DNA of 64,000 nt from Trogon surrucura (Eukaryota > Chordata > Aves > Trogoniformes > Trogonidae): positions 10,826,238 to 10,890,237 of the forward strand of contig CM036619.1 in NCBI GenBank assembly GCA_020746105.1, in the 5' to 3' direction. Made by a program: the position numbers and the translations under genes. The notes under the pieces were generated by a model. That model did no database searches, was not told where the DNA came from, and saw only the letters and a list, made by a program, of their open reading frames with translations. Shown in pieces: positions 48,376 to 59,554 of this stretch. Position 1 is the stretch's first letter. Each line of letters opens with the position of its first letter.

Positions 48376-51300
48376 AAACACTGCTATTTGCAAAGCAAAC
48401 ATGTATAAGGTCCAGTTTTTATTAATCTGAAACATATTAGTCACATGTGTGTGCAACTGAAAACATTGAAAACAGTAGTAGCTGGAGCTCCTGGGACTTA
48501 CATCTTCAAGTGCAATACCTAGTCCTTGACCCTTAGATTTAAAAGGGACAAAGTACGTTTGTTTGTATGATCAAGTTTGGCCAGTGATAAAGTATGTTTC
48601 ATGAGGGTTAAAAGCCCCATACTGCTGTTGTCCAGGGACTGATAAACCTGACACACGGGAGAAGCTTCATTCACATAAGTACATAATTCTTGTAACTGCA
48701 TGGCACAGAATCCCCCCGTGCAGGATAAATTCTCCAAGTATCATCAAGTCCTCTGCTAAGCTGGAAGTGCCAGCAAAGTTATGTTTATTACAGAGACAAA
48801 TTTTCCAATAACACTTTTTAATCAGTTTTACCAGGACGCAGCTGGATCCCAGACATTACCACACCAGCTAATTCATCCTTCCATTTCTTTGTAGTCAGAA
48901 CCAGGTAAAGCAGTACCTGGGTTCCCTAGTTCCTCCCTATGTGCAACTGCTGTGTATGTAGCTCATGCCAGAAAATTGGGGGATGCTTTTACTTGGTGAA
49001 AGTTTCCTTATTTACCACCCAAAAGAGATTCAGCTGCTTTTTCCCTTGGTGAATCCATCTGCATTAGTCCTTTAATTTTTTAAGGAAAAACATCAGTTTC
49101 AGTCTGAAACTTTGCCCACATCACGATGCATGTACAGCCCAGCTATTATGTTAAATGTTGATGGCTTTTTTCAGCTGTTAGATAAGATTTTCAGAAGCAC
49201 CAAAGTGACTTAGTACCCTGTTTCTCAGTCGTAATTAGAGCATTTAGGAATTTATGTCTCCGTAGGTGACTCAGACAGTCATGAGCCTAGATAACCATTG
49301 GGAAATAATTTGATTTAGGTCTTGGGGTCACCTAGGCCCTTCTGAAGATTCTCTCCTTATTTTTTCATTTAATGAGGTCTTAAGAATTGGCCGAGGGAGG
49401 ATTGAAGAGGACTTAGTCAATATATCTATGGTCTATGTTTTTTTGTACAATTGGGTCCTTTGCTCAAAAAAACCATTGAATTTTGTAGACCAAGATATAC
49501 TCAACAACCTCAAAAAAGTTTCCTTATAGGTGAAGAGCACCAGCAGTCATGAGGATAAAATTCTTAATCCTTTATGAAATAGATGCAGGGCACAATGAAC
49601 TAAATTCCATTTCTCCAGGCTTTAAACATATATGCACTTAAATCAGCCTTTTGGGATATAGGAGTGTCTGTACTGGAAGTTCACCTGAAGTTTAAAGCAC
49701 TAAAATAGCTTTTTGGACATAGCAGAAGTCATCTGATTTTAGAGAAATTGTGATTGTAGGATTAACTATTGCTTAGACAAGTTTCCAGCAGCACAGTATC
49801 CTCCTCTCTTTGGCAGAGAGGAGAGTGCTGGCAGGGCCAAGAAGTGCTCAAAACTGCACAGTCTAGCCAGCCGTGAATTTGAGCTCTGCCCTTTTGCATT
49901 CTATATCTCTAATTTTCAGCATTAAGGAACATCTGCATCAGCAGTTGGGATCAGCTGGAGGCAGAGATGGAAATGTACACCTAGTATACATCAATGACCT
50001 GCATCTTTAGAGAGTTGTCACACAATTGCACAGACTCTTGCTGTCTAAGCTGACCCCTATTGCCTGATCCTGTCCTTCTCATATGTGCTGGCTGAGATGG
50101 TGTTGGGGAAAACCAGCCTGAAGTACAGACCACCAGGAAGACTCTGGGCTGCTGCTGACTGTGAACTGCTAAGAGCTCATGAGTAGGAGATTGCTATTAT
50201 TACAGCATGCCTGATTGCTTTAATTTTTGCTCTATTCCTGGATCAGCCCAAAATTCAGAGAACTGCAAAGTGGTTTACAGGTTGAGTCCATTCCTCTCTT
50301 GATTGTGTGTTGCTTGGTGCATGTTGTTACTTTCTAATTGATCGATCATGCCAACAAGAATTTGGCAAGTATTTACCTTCTCATTTCTCTGGATGCATAC
50401 AGTGAATCACAGACATGAAGTGACTATTCTCAGGTACTTACAGCTACCTTGCATTAGTCTTACACTGTGACTAAAAGACCAAATTCTGATTGTAGGGCAC
50501 AGGATTCAACCTCATAGCTCCAACAGTCATGTATAGCACAAATATGCACCATAAGGGATAAAGACAAAATTAAAGAAAATTCCAGTCCTAATACTGTGAA
50601 ATCTGCTTAGTGTAGAAAAGGCAACTTTGAGCCGATATTTGATGGTGGTCATGATCACATTTAACCCTATTAGTCATTCCTGATTTGCTTAGCATGTGCA
50701 TCACGCTGGACAAAAAGTATTCAGAGATGCAATCACTATGCTTCTTTCAACACTGGGTGTGCCCTTGTTTTTCAGTTCACAATGACCTAAAATGCTAACA
50801 TCCAGATTTCATCCAAGTTCTGCTTCACAGAGATAAGCAGAATAGAGAACTCCTGACTCCAGCACTAAGGCAAGAAGAATTTATAGCCATCCTGCCAATA
50901 TAATAAAAATTATTTTGTGTATCACAGTGTATCCAGTGACACCATTGATAACTCATTGATCCTCTGTACCTGAAAGGTTGCATCAGAGTTGTTTGCCAGC
51001 ATCAGTTAAGCAGAACAAGAGTTGTGATCATGAAAATATTGAACACATTCCATGCTGATGTTATGCTTTGTCACAGCTCTTTTTCATCTGGGTTACTGTG
51101 CTCTGACCTGTCATGAAACACCTGTTGGTCAAGCAGTTTCTTTGCATGTTTTCTTAGTGTCTTTCTCTCTCTTTCCTCTCAGTGAAAACATAACTCTAAC
51201 AGTGACTTTAGAAAACCTCACAGCTGTTTTTCTTTTTCTGAAGTAAAGCCACCCCACCAACTCACAAAGAAACCCACTTAGCTTTTCTTGACGACACTAC

Positions 51301-54300
51301 CATTGTGTAGGTCCATAAAACACCCCGCTTCTCAACATTTACACAACCAGCAGCTGTTTTGTTATTTTATTTGTCTCTTTGTAATTTTGGTTTTGGGTAA
51401 AACTTGAATTTTTCTCTTGGATAGTGCTGCAGGGGAAGAAAGGGAGAAAAAATTAAGAAAGAGAAAAGCCTGATGGTCAGTAAATAATGAAAAACATCAA
51501 TGCTACCAGTGATGCAGCCGAAAAGACGTCATGAATCAATGAGTCAGCTGGACAAAGCCATGTTGAGAGCTAGGAGCCAGGAAAACATGTAGGCATTTGG
51601 CAAATCTAATGAGCTCTAATAACAGATATATTTAGCAGTGCTGCATAATGTGAAGGATGAATCTCATAGTCAGGTTAACCCTTTGACAATCACAAGCATG
51701 TTTCCAGTCATCTTTTTAATCACTGACCAAGATACTAGATAGGAAAAGTCACGTATTCCCATGGGAATAGATTGATGCAAGTAGGTAGCTAAACAGTGAC
51801 TTTTCTATTCCTCCCTTATATTTGCGAGAGTGACACCCACATGAAAAACTGTAGTAAACTACTCAGTATCAGACTACCCAAGCAAGCTCAGCAAAAAGAA
51901 CTACTTGTTCTAATTACTATTTTTTATGCCTCTCAGCAGAGAAATTGAGAGGCACTACTTTTCCACTATCATATGGAAAACCCAGTCTCAGACCTGACAG
52001 TGTAGGTTTCATGGAAGCAGGCCAGGATCAATAATTATCAGGGCCACTCAAAGATGTAGAAGGGCAGACCAGAATCAGGCTCTATCACCTCTACAAATTG
52101 CCAAGTCTCTACATTCCCAGGACAAGCCTATCTGGGAGAGTCTTGCACCAGAGACAGAAAAGTGAACTGTAGTGAGCCAGAAACCAGGAGGCTGAAATTA
52201 AACCTACTCATAACACAACAGAGAGGTGGAAGATCAGATTCAAATATTTCATCTACTTAAGAGACTTAACTATGCATCTTCAATAGTAAAACCTGTTCAT
52301 CTGGGGTTATCTCTCAGTAGGACGGACAACTACTGACTGAGGGTGTTTTCTGGGTTGGTGCCTGGTAACTAGCAGTGGATGGGTTAGCATAAGGATTTTT
52401 TTTCTGAATTTAATTTCAGGGAATATCTTTGTTTCCCATTCAGTGTCATAAAGAATTAAGAAAATGAAGAAAAGAATGCAGCCCTTTGCATCTATCTGAA
52501 AACCTTGTTCTAGTTCACCTCTAAGTGATATGGCCAGTATGCTCAGAGGGTCACCGAGAAAATATCTAACTAAATGTCAGCCCCCAACACTCTAGCAGAG
52601 GTCACTTTCTTTTAGAGAGGTTAACACAATGCCGTTTAACACAGAAAAGAGGTTAACTCTGACATTGATACTTCTGCTAACTGCTCAATTTCTTTCACCC
52701 CAGGATAGGAAAAGCCTATGACAGACACTACAGAAAGGAGAAAATAGAAAGTTTAGGAGACATAAAACTGAATGGCAGTAAAAGCTAGCTCAGTTTCACC
52801 AGTATTATTTGAGAAGCTATTTCCAATTACCTTTGTTTTAGTTAAGTGAGAGCAAAAATAGTTTCCAACATTGGATTAGGATTTGGGATTAAGTCCAGCC
52901 CTTATTCATGATGTTGTTGTAGTCTTGACCACTCAATCATTGTGCAGTTCATTTCTTCATCAGAAAAATAGGGCTCATTGCTTTCTCATTGATCGTTAAC
53001 TTCCCAATGTGGTCCCTTCTCTCCTTAATAAGGGTAGGTGAGCCTAGAACTGAAATCACAAACTGTTGTCATCGTGTTGTCTCTACTCCTGTGAGGGGTT
53101 TGCTAATATAGGATGACCAGGATCTTAGTGGTGGTCTCCGGATTTTACTCTAAGAAATTCTGACAGCAACAATAACATTTCATTTGAAATATAAGTTCGC
53201 TTTTGATAACTGCATCCAACCATCCTATAGGAATCAGAAGAAACACCCCACATGGATGTTGGCAACCAGCCCATCTAAAATTTCAAAGATTTGTAGTGCG
53301 TTACTTGTGAGAAATCTGCAGTTTGAGAATGATGCAATTCATTAGAAAATGCATTTCCAGACAAGTTTACACAACAGAAAGAACTGACGTTTGAAGGAAT
53401 CATTGCAAATGATTTATCCAGTTTAAGGCAAAATAGAGTACGAAAGGTCCTTAATCGCACAGCTTGTAGAGCAATTTATAGCTGATAAAAATGGTAGCAT
53501 TCAGGCAGTCAATCTCTATCAAAACCAAACAAATTTATTACAGTGTCTCAGAGCTTAATGCTTCCTTTTCACAGAGCAAAACCACAAAATATGTGTAAGT
53601 TATGCTAGTGGCATGTGTCAATAGCCAAAAAAGAGAGGTTTTGAGATGGAAGAAATACCATACAACATACCTTCTGTGCATTGAGTTAACACCAAAAGTG
53701 AGCAGATTCTAACTGCAAGGTTTCTTGTTGCAGTTTCCTGGAAAGACAGTATATCCTGAAACGTCAGCACAGAGAAAGATAGAAGAAGGAATACAGGAAT
53801 ATCCAACCAGTCTCTTTTCATCTGTGTTTTATAATCCAAACAGTGAAGTAAAGCAGATTTGTGAAGGGAAACAGAAACTTTACTGTTAGTATTTGGAAAT
53901 GCAATGCTTTGAAAAGAAATCAAAATAGAAGTCATAGTGGAGTTATCTGTTCCTAAACCTTGCCCTGATGATCCATCTATTTTAATAAAAATTTGTGAAC
54001 TCAGAAGTGCAAGTCTGAAAGGACTCCAAAGCCTCCAGCAGATGGTGGTTTATTCCTGCATCACCATTGGGCCACATTTGCTAAGGCTGGGATCTAATTG
54101 TTCCTCTGCCCCCAAATATTTTTATTATAATTTGTATATTTAAGTGCCAGATTTTCTGATTTGGCTGAGATGCTCTCATCACTAGAACAGGCAAAACTGG
54201 CTTTAAGCCACTTATATGTTCCCCCGGAGTCTGGAGGCAGCCAGATGTCAGTCCAGTACCTTGCATAAGTTAGAGCAGCCCCAGGAATGCTCTGCCCAGT

Positions 54301-56662
54301 TACCCACACACACAAAGGGTTATTCCAGTGCCCAAGAGCAACCAAGGCAGTAGAGTGCTGCAACTATGTTTCTTTTGACCCTGATACTTCCTTTTCATTG
54401 GGGGAATACAAAGCACAATGCAGTTCTTGGAAAGTCTCTGCTTTAGGCCATGAAGAGCTTTAATTTATAGTGGCAATCTTATGAGGCAAGAGGTACCAGC
54501 TTCATGGCAAGGTAGGACTGGAACAAAGAGACAGTAGCATGGCTGGAGTATTATTACCAAACATCAGATTTGTGTTTCTCACGGTACCAAAGAATACAGG
54601 GGAGGAAGTTCTGCTTTCTAAAATATGGGGAATACTTTCTATTACATCAAAGAGATATCACCTAATGTACCTTACAGCTCATTAATTTAGTCTTGCTACC
54701 TGTTCCAGGGACCTAAATTATATTAGTAAAGTGCAGATGCAGAATTGTATCCATAATTTTATAGGTTTAAAAATTATATTTTGTGTTAAAGCCAGTCTGA
54801 AAAATTGAGTATCGTATATGTATATGCATGCAGACAGAGGATGTAAATTCTGACTGGTTTTCAAGGGAGTGTCAGTAAAATGTTGCTAAAGGGAAAGAAC
54901 TATGTCTGTGATATAATCCGTCTCAGACATTATTTCATGATCAAGGTAATTTTGCTCTCCCTATGTCAATATTTTACACAAATAATGCCAAATGAAACTG
55001 TCCCTATTTCTTTCATTACCCTACTGAATGTAAATCTTCATTTGAAGAGCCTCCTGAAACAGAAAGTGAATGCTGAATTGAAGGGATTGTCTGCAGACAT
55101 GGTGCAGGAGAGCTAATGCCTGAATCACCAGGAAATAACAATTATATCTGCTGTATAATCACCTCCCATGTGAAGAGAATCAAGAAGAAGAGGAAATAGG
55201 TATGTGTATATCTGTGCACAGTGGTATGCGTCTTCAGCACAGAAAGTGTGTTTTCCTTCTAGGTTCATATCTTTCTGCTTCTTGAAATATTTTCACAGGT
55301 GGCTAATATTTTACACATCTCTCTATTCCGTTTCCTATTCCTTTGGTCTGTACATCTTGTAGGAATCCTTCTTTTGCTACATAGTCCTGAGCACACACAC
55401 TTTACATAATGAATGAGACACAACTTTAGGCATTAAAAAATGGCCTTTAAAGATATCTTTAATTGTTGTATCAATATGCGCAATAGGGTTGAAGTAAGAT
55501 CACCAAGACAACCTTAAATCTGTTTTATTAATACATGCCTTGAAACTGCATTGATATTCTGTTCACATATTTCTTAAGAATTCATTTTCTGACTTTATTA
55601 ACCATCAAATAAGAAAAAAGAACAGACTTTCTCTTGCACAGAGCAATGCTGACACCCACACAATTCATTGGGGGTTTGGAAACTTGAGATCCACCTCACT
55701 CACTAGGCTGAAAGAAAAAACTGTTAGTAGTAGCAGGCTGTCATCTTCTCTGTGAACAGCTCTGAAGGAGAACCGGACATTTTTTTCAGAGGATTTCACA
55801 GAGATGTGCTGACAGAAGTCTCAGGAAATCTGGATTCTCCTTTGGGATCTGTCAGTGAACCTAATCCAAAAAGTGCAATCTTCTGAAGGGGAAACCTTTC
55901 TGGTTTTTTCTCTCAGACCTTTTCTCATGTCTGTTTGTCTTAGGTCCTCACCCTGCTAGACCCAGGCAGAGCACTCACTCCTCAGTGGATGATCAAAGTC
56001 CCAAAATTTTCACCAGCAACATCTTATCAAGTCAGTCTGGCGGATGGCATCAGTGAAAATAAAATTCTTGGAGGATTTACAAGGAAGAATATCTAAGATA
56101 TCCCTGCTGAAGACATGTAAACAAATACGTTGAAGGACAAAGGCTGCTTTTGTGGGCGCAGCCAAAGACTGTCCATGAAAAAAGTCCTAAGTGCTTCTAA
56201 AATTCAAAGCCCTACTACAAACTGTGAAGCATTAAAAATTTTGAGAAACTTCTCCACCTTCTACAAACCACCTCTCTCTGTTGTGTGGGTTTTTTTTCCT
56301 GATTTCATTCTTGAAACTAGCTTACCCAGTCTGCTGAGGGAAAAAACATATTTGAGGGTGGCACATAACCAGAAATATTAAACACCAAATCATTAAAGAC
56401 TAGAAAAATTTTTGGCAGCTGAAAACCAAGCCTCTCTAATGGGGTAATGAGGTAAGCTGGTATTACCGGCTGACTTATAACAATGTGCTCTGCATAAAGT
56501 AGTTGAGAGAGTTATGTCTTCAGTGCAGCACTAGACAAAGAGTAACTTACTGCCTTCCTTGAAAATCACACACAATTGTCTGTAATACAATTAACACTCA
56601 GAAATATTAAGAATTTAAGTGAGTTTATCAAATGTTATTCTTTTTCAAGATACTTCCATCAG
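48376..56662. other. Long non-coding interval, nothing recognised
   Basis: More than 8 kb without a repeat family, exon or RNA gene that I can name. The longest frame is 105 codons (53618-53935 minus). The minus-strand 89-codon frame at 54094-54363 lies in a stretch that might be an old unnamed repeat, but I cannot support a family. Composition is uniformly AT-rich. Confidence 0.5.
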
Positions 56663-57000
56663 AATTATAGAATCATAGAATGGCCTAGATTGGAAGGAAC
56701 CTTAGAGATCATTTAATCCAACCTTCCTACCATGAGCAGGGACACCTCTCAACTAGACCAGGTTACTCAAGGCCTCATCTAACCTGGCCTTGAACACCTC
56801 AAGGGAGGAGGCATCCACAACTTCTCTGGGCAATTTATTCCAGAGTCTTGCCACCCTTGTACTGAAGATTTTTTTCCTAAGATCCAATCCAAATCTGTTC
56901 TTCTTTAACTTAAATTCATTTCCTCTTGCCTTATTGGTGGACACTCTTGTAAAAAGTCCCTCCCCAGCCTTCCTGTAGGTTCTCTTTGGGTATTGGAAGG
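56663..57000 (-). mobile_element. CR1 LINE 3' fragment with residual C-terminal frame
   Basis: The plus strand opens with tail units ('attatagaatcatagaatgg') and the 3' UTR ('ttggaaggaaccttagagat'). Then come the reverse complement of the C-terminal coding region and truncation near 57000. The minus-strand frame 56944-56753 still encodes 63 residues with 'ARGNEFKLKKNRFGLD', 'TRVARLWNKLPREVVDA' and 'SLEVFKARLDEAL', the recognised CR1 C-terminus. This is a different CR1 subfamily from the 58 kb element, which has '[10 protein letters not shown]' and '[12 protein letters not shown]' at the same positions. Confidence 0.92.
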
Positions 57001-57959
57001 CAGTTATAAGGTAATTATATCAGAATCTTGAGATAAATTCGTAACAGAATATAATAACGATTCTTCACCCTTTACAGATGTAGTTTTTCAATTCATGCTG
57101 TTCTTTTTGTTTGTTTGTTTTGTGAAATTGTAAGTTGTGGATTTTTTTTTTGTAACAGGTAGCCATTTTGTGGTTTTATCAGTGTATTTAGAGCTCTTGT
57201 CTGCAGTCAGTCTCTCAGACTTTTTCTCTTTTTTTGAGTATCTGAGACCAGAAAAGAAAGAGATGTTGATTAGACATATTAGTTTTCTAACTGGGGAACA
57301 GATGGCAGAATGCTCTAGTATTTTAGTGGTGACCAAGGCAGAACTATGGGTAATTTTTTCATTTAAGTGGCTGGAAATTATATAAACATGGTTTAGTTGC
57401 TTCTGTTACTTAGCCTGGCTCTCTCAGGACATAGTCACACATCCCCTTTCAACTCCAACTGCTCCAGCTGAGAAGTTTACTCCTCACAGCTGTTCACCAC
57501 TGCATCTGAACTGGGAATTAACAGCCCTGCTGACTTGTTGGTGGAGATGCTCTCACAAATAGTCCCTAGATCACTCTAACCAGGTTAACTAACTTGGTGT
57601 CTGTTTGAGTTGCCAGGGAGCAGCTGAGCTTGTGAATGTGAGGGTAAGAACACTCCCAGCTCGGGGTGGGAAGAGCAAATGAGGAGGAACAGATAGGGTG
57701 ATCTCTTTGGGAAGTACACCTGGAGTCAGGTTGAAAAGAATGTCCATCCACTGGGAATGACAGACCATTGCCACTGCAGTGTGAATGTAAACTATCTAGA
57801 TGCTTCAGTTGCGTTCCCGTCTTGGAAAATATTGAAAATCTACCAGCTAGTCCCAAGGCTCTCACTCTGAATGAGGTTGGAGCTGCCTATACCTCTGGCA
57901 AGTTAATCACATCTCCAGAGCACTGCAGGCCAAGATCTTGAAAATATGTTCCTTTTTGA
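57001..57959. other. Non-coding interval between two CR1 elements
   Basis: A (TTTG)n-like stretch lies at 57105-57121. The minus-strand 99-codon frame at 57566-57865 has no motif. Nothing else recognised. Confidence 0.5.
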
Positions 57960-59474
57960 AGCAGCCTCTTTTTCGCCAGCATTGATGAGGACTGGGTTAA
58001 GGATCAATTTGAACAATTAAACATCCATAAATCCATGGGCCCTGATGGGATGCACCCACGGGTGCTGAGGGAGCTGGCGGGAGTCATTGCTAGGCCACTC
58101 TCCATCATCTTTGGTAAGTCGTGGAGAACAGTTGAGGTGCCTGAAGACTGGAGGAAAGCGAATGTCACTCCAGTCTATAAGAAGGGCAGGAAGGATGACC
58201 TGGGTAACTACAGACCAGTCAGCCTCACCTCCATCCCTGGAAAGGTGATGGAATATCTTATCCTTGACACTGTCTCTAGGCATATCAAGGATAAGAAGGT
58301 TATTAGGAGCAGTCAGCACGGCTTTGCCAACGGGAAGTCATGTTTGACCAACCTGATAGCCTTTTACGAAGACATAACCAGGTGGATGGATGATGGCCAT
58401 GCAGTGGATGTGGTCTATCTGGTTATCAGCAAGGCCTTTGACACCATCTCCCACAGCATCCTCATAGGTAAACTGAGGAAGTGTGGTCTGGATGTGAGGT
58501 GGGTCACTAACTGGTTGAAGGGAAGAAGGCAGAGAGTTGTGGTCAATGGGGCAGAGTCTGGCTGGATGCCTGTGTCTAGTGGGGTCCCTCAAGGGTCAGT
58601 GCTCGGGCCGGTGCTGTTTAATATATTTATCAATGATCTGGACGAGGGATTAGAGAATGTTGTCAGCAAGTTTGCTGATGATACAATATTGGGAGGAGTG
58701 GTTGACACACCAGAAGGCTGTGCAGCCATTCAGAGAAACCTGGACAGGCTGGAGGGCTGAGCGAGGAGAAATCTTATGAAGTTCAACAAGGGCAAGTGTA
58801 GAGTTTTGCACTTGGGAAAGAATAACCCCATGTGCCAATATAGGTTGGGGACTGACCTGCTGGAGAGCAGCGCAGGGGAAAGGGACCTGAGGGTTCTAGT
58901 GGACAGCAGGATGACCATGAGCCAGCAATGTGCCCTCGTGGCCAAGAAGGCCAATGGCATCCTGGGGTGTATTAGAAGGGGAGTAGCAAGTAGGTCAAGA
59001 GAGGTCCTCCTGCCCCTCTACTCTGCCCTGGTGAGGCCACATCTGGAATATTGTGTCCAGTTCTGGGTCCCTCAGCTCAAGAAGGACAGGGAACTGCTTG
59101 AGAGAGTCCAGCGCAGAGCCACAAAGATGATGAAGGGAGTGGAGCATCTCCCTTCTGAGGAAAGGCTGAAGGAGCTGGGTCTCTTTAGCTTGGAGAAGAC
59201 GAGGCTGAGGGGTGACCTCATTACTGTTTATAAATATGTCAAGGGGGAATGTCAGGAGGATGATGCCAGGCTCTTTTCAGTGATGTCCATTGACAGGACA
59301 AGGGGCAATGGGTGGAAGCTGGAACACAGGAGGTTCCATAAAAATATGAGGAAAAACTTTTTTACTGTGAGGGTGACCGAGCACTGGCACAGGCTGCCCA
59401 GGGAGGTTGTGGAATCTCCTTCTTTGGAGACATTCAAAACCTGCCTGGACACGTTCCTGTGCGCTCTACTGTAG
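57960..59474 (+). pseudogene. CR1 reverse transcriptase with one in-frame stop
   Basis: A single reading frame spans the whole retained region and is interrupted only by TGA at 58758-58760. The frames on either side (58035-58760 and 58776-59474) are in phase. Landmarks in order are '[17 protein letters not shown]', '[16 protein letters not shown]', '[16 protein letters not shown]', '[16 protein letters not shown]', the catalytic 'KFADD' (F-A-D-D codons at 58671-58682), '[15 protein letters not shown]', '[16 protein letters not shown]', '[11 protein letters not shown]' and '[13 protein letters not shown]'. The stop replaces what is normally a tryptophan in 'LE-G-W-A', one G-to-A change. About 9 nt are missing after 'KCGLD' relative to the 41.9 kb copy. 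It cannot make full-length enzyme and lacks the endonuclease. Confidence 0.93.
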
Positions 59475-59554
59475 GTGGTACTGTTCTGGCAGGGGGTTGG
59501 ACTAGATGATCTTTGAGGTCCCTTCCAACCTCTGACATTCTGTGATTCTGTGAT
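57960..59554 (+). mobile_element. CR1 LINE, best-preserved copy, 5'-truncated
   Basis: About 1.6 kb from the reverse-transcriptase N-terminal region to the tail. Homology begins near 57960, upstream of '[15 protein letters not shown]', and runs without a large gap to the stop codon at 59472-59474. The 3' UTR ('ggactagatgatctttgagg', 'ccttccaacc') follows, with tail units ending near 59554. The endonuclease domain and the first ORF, expected in a full CR1 of about 4.5 kb, are absent, as usual for 5'-truncated insertions. No target-site duplication was looked for with certainty; CR1 often makes none. Confidence 0.96.

Noticed and set aside
58017-58592. Minus-strand frames within the 58 kb CR1 (100 and 84 codons)
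   Set aside because: They are antisense shadows of the CR1 reverse-transcriptase frame.
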